Assembly: GCA_934320645.1 (NCBI GenBank)
Contig: CAKRFP010000001.1
Coordinates: forward strand, 62,001-126,000
Direction: 5' to 3'
From: an uncultured Bariatricus sp.
Lineage (GTDB): Bacteria > Bacillota > Clostridia > Lachnospirales > Lachnospiraceae
Length of the DNA stretch: 64,000 nucleotides
Numbering within the stretch: the stretch's first letter is position 1; every line of letters begins with the position of its first letter. The position numbers were made by a program, and so were the translations under genes. Below are positions 44,621-52,807 of this stretch, in pieces. Under the pieces are notes generated by a model. The model made no database searches. It was not told the origin of the DNA and worked only from the letters and a program-made list of their open reading frames with translations.

Positions 44621-45595
44621 TTATTCAGTTGCTTCCAGGCAGATTTCCTCCGAAATCCCTTTGCTTCTACGGATCCCTGCAAACAAAGATCCGGATATAT
44701 TATGCCATACACTGAAGATCGCTCCCGGAAGGGTTGCCAGTGGATTTGCCGCGAAATTGGCAGTCGCAAGGGAGATTGCAAGTCCACTGTTCTGCATTCC
44801 GACTTCAATGGCAATGGCGGTTGCCTTATCGTACTCAATATGTAAAATTTTCGCTGCGCCAAGTCCAATTCCCATTCCGCAGAGATTGTGAAGCATCACA
44901 ACTCCGAGAACCAGAAGTCCGCAGCTTAAGATTTTTTCTGCATTGACGGCTACGATTCCGCTGATGATCATTACGATCGATACAACTGAGATCAGTGGCA
45001 GAACCTCTGATATTTTCTGGATCTGCTTCCCCCAGACCCAGTTGATCAGAATTCCCAGAAGTACCGGAACCAGAACAACCTTTACTACAGAAATCACCAT
45101 TGCCCAGAAGGATACTTCTACCCAGGCTCCGGCGAGTACATACACCAGAAGTGGTGTTACAATCGGTGCCGCAAGAGTTGATGTGATCGTCATTCCGACA
45201 GAAAGCGCCACATCACCTCCGGCAATATAGGTGATCACATTGCTTGCCGTTCCGCCCGGACAGCAACCAACCAGGATCACGCCAAGTGCCAGATCTGTCG
45301 GCAGCTGCATCAGCTGACACAGGATCCACGCGATCACCGGCATGATCGTGTACTGTGCGACGAATCCGATCAGGATTTCTTTTGGTCTGTAAAAGACTCT
45401 TTTGAAATCGTCCATCTTGATCGTAAGCCCCATCCCGAACATAGCTACTCCGAGAAATACAGAAGTGTAGCTCGTTGTCCAGGCAAATCCATCACGCCAG
45501 AAAAACGCCACTACGGAAAAACAGATAATGATGACCCCGATATATTTTGTAAGAAAAGAACTGATCTTCCCCACTTTTTTCATCATATTTTCCAT
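44621..45595 (-). CDS. panS: bile-acid:sodium symporter family transporter, PanS-like
   Basis: 324 residues and nine to ten membrane helices of the BASS fold. Motifs GMGLTIKMDDF, GCCPGGTASNVITYIAGGDVALS (shown in part as CCPGGTASNVITYIAGGD) and EVGMQNSGLAISLA line the sodium and substrate sites. The family covers bile acid, pantoate and other carboxylate carriers. It starts four bases after panC, pointing to a pantothenate precursor such as ketopantoate, as for PanS of enteric bacteria. The symbol is inferred from context. Confidence 0.75.
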   Translation of the reverse strand: MENMMKKVGKISSFLTKYIGVIIICFSVVAFFWRDGFAWTTSYTSVFLGVAMFGMGLTIKMDDFKRVFYRPKEILIGFVAQYTIMPVIAWILCQLMQLPTDLALGVILVGCCPGGTASNVITYIAGGDVALSVGMTITSTLAAPIVTPLLVYVLAGAWVEVSFWAMVISVVKVVLVPVLLGILINWVWGKQIQKISEVLPLISVVSIVMIISGIVAVNAEKILSCGLLVLGVVMLHNLCGMGIGLGAAKILHIEYDKATAIAIEVGMQNSGLAISLATANFAANPLATLPGAIFSVWHNISGSLFAGIRRSKGISEEICLEATE

Positions 45596-45598
45596 AGT

Positions 45599-46438
45599 CT
45601 ATACCTCGTAGCTGAAGTTATCGATCAGCCTTGTTTTTCCGATATAGACTGCCATGGCAACCAGAACGTCTTTTTCCACGCTCTCAACCGGCTGCATATC
45701 CAGTGCATCTACCATGGATACATAATCAATCTTTGCAAGCGGTTCTGCTTCGATCACTGCGCGCATCTTTACCAGTACTTCTTCTGCCTTGATTCCCTTG
45801 CAGATCGCTTCCTGACCGGTTTTAACGGCTCTTGAAAGGCACAGTGCAGCCTTTCTCTCTTCTGCGCTTAAATAGGTATTTCTGGACGATTTGGCAAGTC
45901 CGTCTTCCTCACGGATGATCGGGCAGCCTACGATCTGGATATCAAAATTCAGATCCTGCACCATCTTGCGGATGATTGCAAGCTGCTGTGCATCCTTCTG
46001 TCCAAAATAAGCTCTGTCCGGTGCTACAATATTGAATAATTTGGAAACAACCGTACATACCCCTTTAAAATGGATCGGTCTTGTCTTTCCACAAAGGGTA
46101 TCAGATAACGTATCAATACTTACATAAGCATGTGGATCATGATACATATCCTTCGGTTCCGGATGGAAGATCAGATCTGCTCCAAGGCTCTCACAAAGCT
46201 CGCTGTCACGTTTAAAATCTCTCGGGTATGCTTCCAGATCTTCTGTCGGTCCAAACTGAGTCGGATTTACAAAATCAGATACCACAACGATATCATTTTC
46301 CTCACGGCATCTTTTGATCAGGCTTGCGTGTCCTTCGTGTAAAAATCCCATGGTCGGCACAAGACCTACGGTTTTTCCTTCTTTTTTCCAGTTCTTAACT
46401 AATTTTCTTGTCTCCTCGACTGTTGTTGTTACCTGCAT
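45599..46438 (-). CDS. panC: pantothenate synthetase
   Basis: Joins pantoate and beta-alanine using ATP. About 279 residues. VPTMGFLHEGHASL has the HIGH-like His34 and His37, and VSDFVNPTQFGP and YFGQKDAQQLAI bind ATP and pantoate. The start at 46438 (MQVTTT) follows AGAGGAG; the open frame extends 18 codons upstream without a ribosome site. Between panD and the PanS-like gene. Confidence 0.96.
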   Translation of the reverse strand: MQVTTTVEETRKLVKNWKKEGKTVGLVPTMGFLHEGHASLIKRCREENDIVVVSDFVNPTQFGPTEDLEAYPRDFKRDSELCESLGADLIFHPEPKDMYHDPHAYVSIDTLSDTLCGKTRPIHFKGVCTVVSKLFNIVAPDRAYFGQKDAQQLAIIRKMVQDLNFDIQIVGCPIIREEDGLAKSSRNTYLSAEERKAALCLSRAVKTGQEAICKGIKAEEVLVKMRAVIEAEPLAKIDYVSMVDALDMQPVESVEKDVLVAMAVYIGKTRLIDNFSYEV

Positions 46439-46558
46439 GATAATTCTCCTCTTTATAATAAATTCGGAGATAGCCTCTTGTTCTGAATTCAACTAATTTC
46501 ATGTTCTGTTTTGCATAATCTGCGGATTGCTACGCACTTTGTGCTCCCGCGATCCTGA

Positions 46559-46951
46559 TTATGCCATATCTTTCAACAACCCATGTTTTTCATAATTTGT
46601 CACACGGCTGATCTTATTTTCATCATCCACGAAAACAACTTTTGGTTTATGTTCTTTGGCTTCTTTAGCCTTATAATTTGCATAACACATGATAATAATC
46701 TTATCACCTGTACTTACACATCTTGCCGCAGCACCATTTAAGCAGATCATTCCGCTTCCACGCTTACCGCAGATCGTATAAGTCTCAAACCGGCTTCCGT
46801 TATTCACGTCCACGATCTGAACCTTCTCGTATTCCATAATTCCTGCTGCATCCAGCAGATCTTCATCGACCGTAATACTTCCCACGTAATCTAATTCTGC
46901 CTGTACTACCGTAGCACGATGAATCTTTCCTTTTAACATCTCAACTGTCAT
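46559..46951 (-). CDS. panD: aspartate 1-decarboxylase proenzyme
   Basis: Makes beta-alanine for pantothenate. 130 residues. Self-cleavage at Gly24-Ser25 in [10 protein letters not shown] yields the pyruvoyl group, and YATYK-like NYKAKE near the end plus GAAARCV are family elements. AAGGAG ribosome site. First gene of the unit; about 290 bases of leader separate it from a good promoter at 47240-47268, with a terminator-like hairpin in between. Confidence 0.96.
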   Translation of the reverse strand: MTVEMLKGKIHRATVVQAELDYVGSITVDEDLLDAAGIMEYEKVQIVDVNNGSRFETYTICGKRGSGMICLNGAAARCVSTGDKIIIMCYANYKAKEAKEHKPKVVFVDDENKISRVTNYEKHGLLKDMA

Positions 46952-47043
46952 GTCTTACTCCTTTTTCTGTCCGGAAATACAAAAATAAGCATAAATATAG
47001 AGTGCAGCCATGCTTTTCTTCCTTAACAAAAAGCTATTATATG

Positions 47044-47087
47044 AAAAAAAGCATCGTCAAGGCATACTTCTCCCTGCAAATGCTTCT
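47044..47087 (-). terminator. terminator-like hairpin in the panD leader
   Basis: AGAAGCAT / ATGCTTTT (8 pairs), a small internal loop, CAGG/CCTTG, then T7. It lies about 93 bases before panD on the same strand, suited to attenuation or to ending a separate small RNA. Confidence 0.5.
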
Positions 47088-47235
47088 GCTATTCTTCGTA
47101 TTCCCTGAGTCTTATTTTACCTCTTAATAAATATAAGCTCCTTCTCCGTCACTTGTTGACGGAAACGATTTCGATATGAAATTGTTGTGATTCAGTCAGA
47201 GTATAGTTTTGTAGTTTTCCAAATACTACCTCCGC
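47088..47235 (-). ncRNA. candidate structured leader or small RNA upstream of panD
   Basis: Transcript predicted from the promoter at 47240 to the T7 at 47044, about 190 nt with the terminator. It holds GTAGTATTTGGAAAACTAC, CGAAATCG and CCGTCA-N5-TGACGG hairpins and no convincing gene. A conserved pan motif is known upstream of panB/C/D in Firmicutes; I cannot confirm that this matches it. Confidence 0.35.
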
Positions 47236-47239
47236 GGAT

Positions 47240-47268
47240 ATTATGACACCTTGACAAGAGATTGTCAA
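47240..47268 (-). promoter_or_regulatory. promoter reading toward panD
   Basis: TTGACA and CATAAT separated by 17 bases; the -35 lies in a small TTGACAATCTCTTGTCAA dyad. Confidence 0.5.
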
Positions 47269-47302
47269 TCCGATGTTCTCATGTATTTAATTCAAGACAT
47301 CT

Positions 47303-47400
47303 GTGCGGAAGATGGGGCGCAACTCGTCCGGTGGACGAGTGCTTTGCGCCGACCGTAGCGAAGCGAAGACCTGAACCTTGGGTTCAGGGATCGCTTCGGT
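47303..47400. repeat. partial copy of tRNA-Leu 3' end followed by nested hairpins
   Basis: TGCGGAAGATGGG (about 47302-47315) repeats the last 13 bases of the tRNA-Leu gene at 47448-47460. It is followed by GGCGCAA/TTGCGCC enclosing ACTCGTCC/GGACGAGT, then a GCGAAGCGA/TCGCTTCG stem enclosing CCTGAACC/GGGTTCAGG. No reading frame is supported here. Confidence 0.5.
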
Positions 47401-47411
47401 ACAATAAAAGA

Positions 47412-47438
47412 AAACCTCAGGTGAATCACCTGAGGTTT
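47412..47438 (-). terminator. terminator of tRNA-Leu
   Basis: Perfect 12-bp stem AAACCTCAGGTG and its complement with a 3-base loop, T-rich on the minus strand, nine bases after the tRNA. Confidence 0.8.
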
Positions 47439-47447
47439 CTTTTATTA

Positions 47448-47530
47448 TGCGGAAGATGGGACTTGAACCCACACGCCCTTGCGAGCACTAGAACCTGAAT
47501 CTAGCTCGTCTGCCATTCCGACACTTCCGC
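47448..47530 (-). tRNA. tRNA-Leu (CAG)
   Basis: 83-nt cloverleaf with a long variable arm (GTGCTCGCAAGGGCGT region), anticodon loop TTCAGGT and T-arm GGTTCAAGTCC. The acceptor GCGGAAG pairs with the 3' CTTCCGC; CCA is not encoded. Confidence 0.95.
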
Positions 47531-47619
47531 GTCAACAAAAAGAATTTTATCACATCCATACCGGTTTGGCAAGTGTTTTTTATATTTTTTTTGACATTTT
47601 TACAATTCATTAAATTAGA

Positions 47620-48093
47620 TCAACTATTCTGACTGCAATTCGCCGCATCAATCGTAATTACAAGAAGAAGTCCCAGTAATTCATCTGTCGGATTTGCAAA
47701 ATCTAGCACATAAGTATCTCCCCAATGAAGTAATTCTTTTGTAATATGTACCACCGGACTGCATGCTTCATAGATATCATAGTTCCATCCCATGAAGTCC
47801 CCCTCTACATGCCACCCGTTAAAATCCACATCATACTTTGGTCTGAATAATGTAAAACGCTTTTCAATCCGTCCAAGTGTCTGTCCATTCACTTCAATTT
47901 CAAATACCGGAAGTAAGGACAGCACTTTTTCTTTAATCAGCCCAAGCTCATTCCCTGCCATATCATACACATGCAGCCGGTGTCCGATCGACAGAAACTC
48001 TGCTTTTACAAAATATTTTACATTTCCATTTTCATCATACACATCATAAGAATCTGTCCACGAAAAGACTCTCTGCCTGATCAGTAATTTCAT
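47620..48093 (-). CDS. LURP-one-related family protein
   Basis: 157-residue cytosolic protein of the LURP-one/scramblase-like tubby fold. It has repeated beta-strand pairs such as YDVYDENGNVKYFVKAE, HRLHVYDMAGNELGLI and YDVDFNGWHVEGDFMGWNYDI. Members occur in bacteria, plants and animals; bacterial function is unknown. It lies nine bases after the phosphatase gene and probably shares its promoter. Confidence 0.85.
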   Translation of the reverse strand: MKLLIRQRVFSWTDSYDVYDENGNVKYFVKAEFLSIGHRLHVYDMAGNELGLIKEKVLSLLPVFEIEVNGQTLGRIEKRFTLFRPKYDVDFNGWHVEGDFMGWNYDIYEACSPVVHITKELLHWGDTYVLDFANPTDELLGLLLVITIDAANCSQNS

Positions 48094-48102
48094 ACCCTTC
48101 TC

Positions 48103-48648
48103 CTACTCCGGAAATTCAAATTTCCTCAATTCACAGTTCTTAATTCCAAACGCCGCAAACTCTTCGTTCGTCATATCATAAAAATACGACTGGATCACTC
48201 TGGAAATCCCATTGTGTGCAACCAGCAGATACACCTTGTCATCCGCTTCTTCCCTGATATCATCCAGAAGATTGTAAATTCTCTGGCACAGATGCAGCAT
48301 GGTCTCACCGCCTTCAAAATGATTGATAAAGTTCTGCTTTGCTTTTTTGAACTCCTCACCATTTCTCGGAGTGGATTCATATTTTCCAAAGTTCTGCTCC
48401 TTCAGCCGTATCTCCTCACGCATCGGAATCCCTGTCATCTCCGAAATATGGCGTGCTGTCTCTTTCGCACGTACCAGAGGCGAATACAGGATCTCATCGA
48501 TCTTTACGCCCTCTTCCTTAATCTTTCTTCCAAGCTCCATTGCCTGTTCATGTCCAAGCTCTGTCAGCTCGATATCGGTCGCACCACAGATTTTATTCTC
48601 CACATTCCATACAGTCTGTCCATGTCTTGCAAAATAAAAATATCCCAT
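48103..48648 (-). CDS. histidine phosphatase family protein
   Basis: Phosphoglycerate-mutase-like phosphatase of 181 residues. The phosphoaccepting His is in ARHGQTVWN, Arg and Glu follow in SPLVRAKETA, and the second His is in LLVAHNGISRVI. The substrate is not evident. The start at 48648 (MGYFYFARHG) is preferred over an upstream ATG at 48684: it has an AAGGGG site and matches the family N-terminus. Confidence 0.9.
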   Translation of the reverse strand: MGYFYFARHGQTVWNVENKICGATDIELTELGHEQAMELGRKIKEEGVKIDEILYSPLVRAKETARHISEMTGIPMREEIRLKEQNFGKYESTPRNGEEFKKAKQNFINHFEGGETMLHLCQRIYNLLDDIREEADDKVYLLVAHNGISRVIQSYFYDMTNEEFAAFGIKNCELRKFEFPE

Positions 48649-48708
48649 TCTTCTGTACCCCTTTCTGCTTTCCCTTTTATGCAAGCTCCCTATGGCTTTC
48701 TTGCGCTC

Positions 48709-48717
48709 ATTATATCA
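48709..48717 (-). promoter_or_regulatory. extended -10 promoter of the phosphatase/LURP-one operon
   Basis: TGATATAAT reading leftward, about 60 bases before the start codon. Confidence 0.5.
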
Positions 48718-48719
48718 CA

Positions 48720-48754
48720 AAAGCCGCAGACCGAACATAACGGTCTGCGGCTTT
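48720..48754 (-). terminator. terminator of the TVP38/Fe-S operon
   Basis: Perfect 14-bp GC-rich stem AAAGCCGCAGACCG and its complement with a 7-base loop, 30 bases beyond the last stop. Confidence 0.8.
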
Positions 48755-48783
48755 CGCCATAACTTTCTTTTATCGGACAGTCA

Positions 48784-49494
48784 TTACTTATCCGCTTTCT
48801 TCTTATCCTGTCTGTCCATATAGATCTTTCTTCCCATAAAGATCAGTGCAGACAATGCAAAAATGATCAGAAGAGCTGTTACCATAAGTTTTGCCCCTCC
48901 TGTCAGCATTCCTCCAACGTATGAATATACAATTGTCGCCGGAAGCTGTCCAACTCCTGTCGCTACAAAGAACGACATAAATGACATTGATGTAAGACCT
49001 GCTGCATAGCTTACAATATCAAATGATACAAATGGAAGAAGACGACAAATCAGCACCGTATTCTTTCCATATCGGTCAAAGAATGTATCGATCTGCTTCA
49101 TTCCAGCCTTGCTTGTAAGCTTTTCAGCAACATCACGTCCAAGGATTCTCGCAATAAAGAAGCACACTGCTGCACCTGCCATTGCACTGCTCCATGACAG
49201 GATTGCTCCCTGCCACCATCCAAACAGATTGGCATTTGCAAATGTAATCAGAAATGCCGGAAGCGGTGCTGCAATCGACTGAAAGATCATAAGCAGGAAC
49301 GAAATCACTGCCGCATATGCACCATAGGATGCCACAAAATCTCTGACTACTGTAAAGTCACCGCTTGCAAACATTTTAAATACCTGATTCATCACATGCT
49401 TCACTGATGGGAATACATAATAACTTCCTACAGATGCAGCAAGCAGCACCAGTACAATAATTTTCCCGACCCATTTGTTTTTCTTTTTTTCCAT
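48784..49494 (-). CDS. TVP38/TMEM64 (DedA-superfamily) membrane protein
   Basis: About 236 residues, six hydrophobic segments. The SNARE-associated domain core reads SFLLMIFQSIAAPLPAFLITFANANLFG (shown in part as PLPAFLITFANANLFG) and CRLLPFVSFDIVSYAAGLT. DedA-superfamily members include polyprenyl-phosphate and phospholipid flippases; the TVP38 branch is not assigned. The ATG at 49494 is chosen: it has AAAGG eight bases upstream, whereas the frame start at 49518 is a TTG inside the preceding gene. Second TVP38 protein in the operon. Confidence 0.88.
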   Translation of the reverse strand: MEKKKNKWVGKIIVLVLLAASVGSYYVFPSVKHVMNQVFKMFASGDFTVVRDFVASYGAYAAVISFLLMIFQSIAAPLPAFLITFANANLFGWWQGAILSWSSAMAGAAVCFFIARILGRDVAEKLTSKAGMKQIDTFFDRYGKNTVLICRLLPFVSFDIVSYAAGLTSMSFMSFFVATGVGQLPATIVYSYVGGMLTGGAKLMVTALLIIFALSALIFMGRKIYMDRQDKKKADK

Positions 49495-49505
49495 TTCTTT
49501 TACCT

Positions 49506-50492
49506 TTACCCTCTCCAATACTTTGTCTTTGCCCGGTTCACCATCGATTTGGCTGTGTCCGGCTGTTCTTCGACTCCCAGAATCTTAAGCAGAATATGCT
49601 CCGTTTCTGTAAATCCTTTTCTTGCGAAGCTTCCTGAACAGGACGCACAATATGTACAGATATTCTGTCCTCTTTCTCTTACCTTCGCCGCCATCTTTTC
49701 TGCCAGGTCACTTTCCTTTCCCCCGGCACATCCACCCAGACCACAGCACTGGGCTTCTTTCACAATCTCCGGCTCCTCTTTTAAAAAAGGCCGGATCTGT
49801 TCCAGAATCTCACCGGACTTGCGATCCGGACATGGCGGAAAAACCGTCAACTTCTCTTCAATCTTCTGTCCGATTCCAAGCTCCTGAAGCTTCTCATAAA
49901 TGCTTACGATCCGCACATTTTTCAGACGCGGCTTCAGAAAATCATAGCAGTTCGGGCAGACCATGATCAGCTCCTCAATCTGTTTTCTGGCAAATGTTTC
50001 TTCCATCTGCCTGATGATCTTCTCTTCCTCCGGCTTCATGCCAAGCTCTGCAACCGGCTTTCCACAGCAGTCAAACACAGTCCCGATTCCAGCCTTCTCT
50101 TTCAGCAGTTTTGCCAGATACTTTGTTGTCTTCGGAAAATAGGACGGAAAATTACATCCAGGAAACAGTACACTCTTTGCAAAGTCCTGATAATTCTTAA
50201 AAATGTAATTCTTCTTCTCCTGAATCAGCATCTGATAGCCTTTTTCTTTGACCTTACCGGCATTATCTGCCACCTGCTTCTGCCGCATATTCAGTATGAT
50301 TTCCCGTCCATCTATTCCCTCCGGACAGACTTCTGTGCATTTTCCGCACAGAAAACAATGATACAGTAACTCATTCAGCTTCTCCGTATCACCAATGTCC
50401 AATTTATATTTTTTAAGAAACAGACAGTTTTTCTGACACAGATGACAGTGTGTGCATTTGGAAGAATCTGTCGTTTTTTCTTTATTCCCCAT
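49506..50492 (-). CDS. 4Fe-4S/CCG-domain oxidoreductase subunit
   Basis: 328 residues. Two ferredoxin-like clusters are formed by Cys13/16/19/23 and Cys46/49/52/56. Two CCG (cysteine-rich) domains follow, with FPGCNFPSYFP...DCCGKP and QCCGLGGCAGGK. This is the architecture of HdrD/GlpC/LldE-type subunits that pass electrons between quinone, thiol or heterodisulfide partners. No flavoprotein partner is adjacent; instead TVP38 membrane proteins flank it. It overlaps the upstream TVP38 gene by 11 bases. Function unknown. Confidence 0.88.
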   Translation of the reverse strand: MGNKEKTTDSSKCTHCHLCQKNCLFLKKYKLDIGDTEKLNELLYHCFLCGKCTEVCPEGIDGREIILNMRQKQVADNAGKVKEKGYQMLIQEKKNYIFKNYQDFAKSVLFPGCNFPSYFPKTTKYLAKLLKEKAGIGTVFDCCGKPVAELGMKPEEEKIIRQMEETFARKQIEELIMVCPNCYDFLKPRLKNVRIVSIYEKLQELGIGQKIEEKLTVFPPCPDRKSGEILEQIRPFLKEEPEIVKEAQCCGLGGCAGGKESDLAEKMAAKVRERGQNICTYCASCSGSFARKGFTETEHILLKILGVEEQPDTAKSMVNRAKTKYWRG

Positions 50493-51177
50493 CTGCTTTT
50501 TCCTCCAGATCTTCTTTTAAATATCTCTTTTTCAGAATCACACCCATTCCGGTTACCACAAGCGCCAGAAGAACCGCAATCCCAATATAAAGAATTCTGT
50601 TCTCTTTATCCGCAAGCCCCGCTGTGCCAACCGTATACATTGCAGTACCCGGAAGCATGAAGATCAGTGATCCAATCGCATAAGTACTGAAGTGAATATC
50701 CGTAACTCCATATGCAAAATTCTGAAGATTAAACGGAAAAACCGGAACCAGACGTGTGATCATCAGCACAAAAAGTTCATTTCGCCCGGTATCATCAAAC
50801 AGCCACTTTTTCAGGATCTTATTCTTTGCCACCATCGGTCCCACACTGTCTTTCAGGAAAAATCTTCCTGCAATAAACGCCAGAATCGCCCCGATCGTTG
50901 TCGCAAGGGAACAGCAGATCGTCCCCAAAACCGGTCCGAATAAAAGCCCTGCCAGAATTGCAAATGTAACTCCCGGCAGTGCCAGAACCACGCATCCTAC
51001 AACCGTAAGCACAATGTATACCAGCATTGCCAGCGGCAGATTATCTTCTACCATCTGCTTCATAAATTCCAGATTTTTCGTGTCCCCTATGTAAGAAGAC
51101 CATCCGAAAATATGATTTAGAATGACAACCAGTATGATAATCCCCGCAAATATCCATACCTTTTTATTTTTTTTCAC
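50482..51177 (-). CDS. TVP38/TMEM64 (DedA-superfamily) membrane protein
   Basis: About 231 residues with six hydrophobic segments and the family core ALPGVTFAILAGLLFGPVLG and TRLVPVFPFNLQNFAYG. The start is uncertain. A GTG at 51177 with GGGG eight bases upstream gives a lysine-rich N-terminus directly before the first helix and only a 14-base overlap with the glycosyltransferase gene. The longest frame starts at 51255 but would overlap by 92 bases. First of two TVP38 proteins around the Fe-S gene. Confidence 0.85.
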   Translation of the reverse strand: MKKNKKVWIFAGIIILVVILNHIFGWSSYIGDTKNLEFMKQMVEDNLPLAMLVYIVLTVVGCVVLALPGVTFAILAGLLFGPVLGTICCSLATTIGAILAFIAGRFFLKDSVGPMVAKNKILKKWLFDDTGRNELFVLMITRLVPVFPFNLQNFAYGVTDIHFSTYAIGSLIFMLPGTAMYTVGTAGLADKENRILYIGIAVLLALVVTGMGVILKKRYLKEDLEEKADGE

Positions 51178-52096
51178 TCTTTTTTCCCCAATACTCTTTA
51201 TTTGCCGAGCATTTCCTGACAACCTTTTCCGGTAAATGCTCATAATTTCTTCCAAAATGGTATGCCAGATACCGCACCATACTCCGAACAGCTACTTCTC
51301 CAAGATATTCTTCCATATGGTTCTGTTTAAGCAGTGCGGATGTTACTCGAACCAGACGCATTCCCTCTCTTCCAGGTCTTGTATTCTCAATCATCTCCGG
51401 ATGCTCTGCATGCGCAACTCCAATATCAAAATTCCGCTTCCACAGTTCTCTCAGATTATCCTTACGATAATAAAGAATTTCCGCTTCTGGCACATAAACG
51501 ATCTGCCAGCCTTTCTCAAGAATCCTTCTTGCCGCCAGCATATCTTCCCCGGCAATCATCTTCTTCCCAAAGCCTTCCGTTTCCAAATAGGCCGTTCTTC
51601 TGTATGCCGCACATACATTAGAATTAAAAAATGTCCGGATCCCCAGTTTTTGCATATCTTCCAGCGATCTTGTCATCCCCTTCGGAGGATAATTGAATTG
51701 CCTTACACAACACTCGATCGGCGCACATTCCTCATCAGTTATATGTCTCCCGTATGCAATCGCTGTTTTCTCATCCACAAACGGTTCTGTCAGCTTTTCG
51801 ATCAGATACCGACTCTGTGGAATCGCCGTCTGTACCATAAAAATCACAATCTCTGAATCCAGTAACCGTATCATTGCATCCCGGCTTCCTGCGTGGTCAT
51901 ATTCCTCTCTGGGCATATACCTGGCTTCAATTCTCTCATCCATGTAAACTTCAGGAATTTCCTTATCTACTGGATTTTCATAAAGCACATCCAGATAAAT
52001 CCTGTCTGGAGTCACACTCTGTCTTAACAATCTCTCTATACACATCTTCAGCCTTCCATCTGGACGGAAGACCAGAATTACAACATCTATCTTCAT
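51164..52096 (-). CDS. family 2 glycosyltransferase
   Basis: 310-residue GT-A fold enzyme. DVVILVFRPDGRLKMCIERLLRQ at the N-terminus (shown in part as DVVILVFRPDGRLKMCIERL) resembles rhamnosyltransferase-type GT2. MIAGEDMLAARRILEKGWQ contains the ED acidic motif, and the usual DxD is replaced by a LLDSEIVIFM context. Start at 52096 (MKIDVVIL) with GGGA upstream; the earlier frame start adds a hydrophobic stretch without a ribosome site. Probably acts on a cell-surface glycan or lipid; it leads the operon containing two TVP38 membrane proteins. Confidence 0.88.
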   Translation of the reverse strand: MKIDVVILVFRPDGRLKMCIERLLRQSVTPDRIYLDVLYENPVDKEIPEVYMDERIEARYMPREEYDHAGSRDAMIRLLDSEIVIFMVQTAIPQSRYLIEKLTEPFVDEKTAIAYGRHITDEECAPIECCVRQFNYPPKGMTRSLEDMQKLGIRTFFNSNVCAAYRRTAYLETEGFGKKMIAGEDMLAARRILEKGWQIVYVPEAEILYYRKDNLRELWKRNFDIGVAHAEHPEMIENTRPGREGMRLVRVTSALLKQNHMEEYLGEVAVRSMVRYLAYHFGRNYEHLPEKVVRKCSANKEYWGKKSEKK

Positions 52097-52183
52097 TTCA
52101 TCATCCCGTTTCTTTTTTCTAAACAACAGTATATACAAAACATGCACCTGAATCAATCAAAAATACCGGGATTTCATTCTTCA

Positions 52184-52621
52184 TTAAGCAAGCAGTTCTT
52201 CTACGATCCGAATCACTTTTTCTACAACAGACGGACAGTAATCCAATAACTTTCCACTGTCAAGTGCTGCTTGCAGTTCTTCCGGTTTTGAGACATCATA
52301 TCCAATCAGATCTTTACATTCATCAGATGGTAATGCCTGAAGAAAACGTTCTCTGAATTCAACTGTCTTCTGTATCATAACGTTTTTCTGCTCCAACAGA
52401 TTCTTATCTTCAGCATGTCCATACGCAAGCCCAAGCACCATAAGTGCTCCTGTATAGGCGCCACAGGTTTTCCCCTGCTGCATTCCTCCACCGAAACCTG
52501 CCGATATCTTTTTGACTGTTACCTCATCTATACCAAATCTGTCCGCAAAATACGAACAGACCACCTGAGAACAATCATATCCTTTTATGAATTTTTCCCG
52601 AATTTCCGCTTCCTTTATCAT
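52184..52621 (-). CDS. C_GCAxxG_C_C family protein
   Basis: 145 residues. Spaced cysteines Cys17 (YDCSQ), Cys22, Cys53 in GKTCGAYTGALMVLG, then further cysteines in SDECKDLIG and DYCPS give the C-GCAxxG-C-C signature, here with GAY after the central Cys. The family is proposed to be redox- or metal-linked and is common in anaerobes; function is not established. It sits 87 bases upstream of the glycosyltransferase gene on the same strand. Confidence 0.88.
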   Translation of the reverse strand: MIKEAEIREKFIKGYDCSQVVCSYFADRFGIDEVTVKKISAGFGGGMQQGKTCGAYTGALMVLGLAYGHAEDKNLLEQKNVMIQKTVEFRERFLQALPSDECKDLIGYDVSKPEELQAALDSGKLLDYCPSVVEKVIRIVEELLA

Positions 52622-52807
52622 GATTTTTTCTCCCTTAAAAATTTATTCAATATTATTTTTATTGTACCATATTTTAATACTTTTCACTAATTCATTTCTA
52701 CGATATTCATCGTTATATATAGTTTATTTCTATATATAAAAAAGGCAGTTCTCATTAAAAAGAACCACCTTTTCAATCTGCTTCTATCTTGAATTATTCA
52801 GCATATA

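Noticed and set aside
47041..47127. 28-codon plus-strand frame coding a hydrophobic peptide (starts MKKSIVKAYF)
   Set aside because: No ribosome site; it overlaps the terminator-like hairpin of the panD leader and is likely chance.
47262..47498. Plus-strand frame of 78 codons over the tRNA-Leu region
   Set aside because: Runs through the tRNA, its terminator and the structured repeat; not a gene.
51178..51255. Longer N-terminus for the TVP38 gene starting at 51255
   Set aside because: It would overlap the glycosyltransferase gene by 92 bases; the GTG at 51177 has a well-spaced ribosome site and a typical N-terminus.
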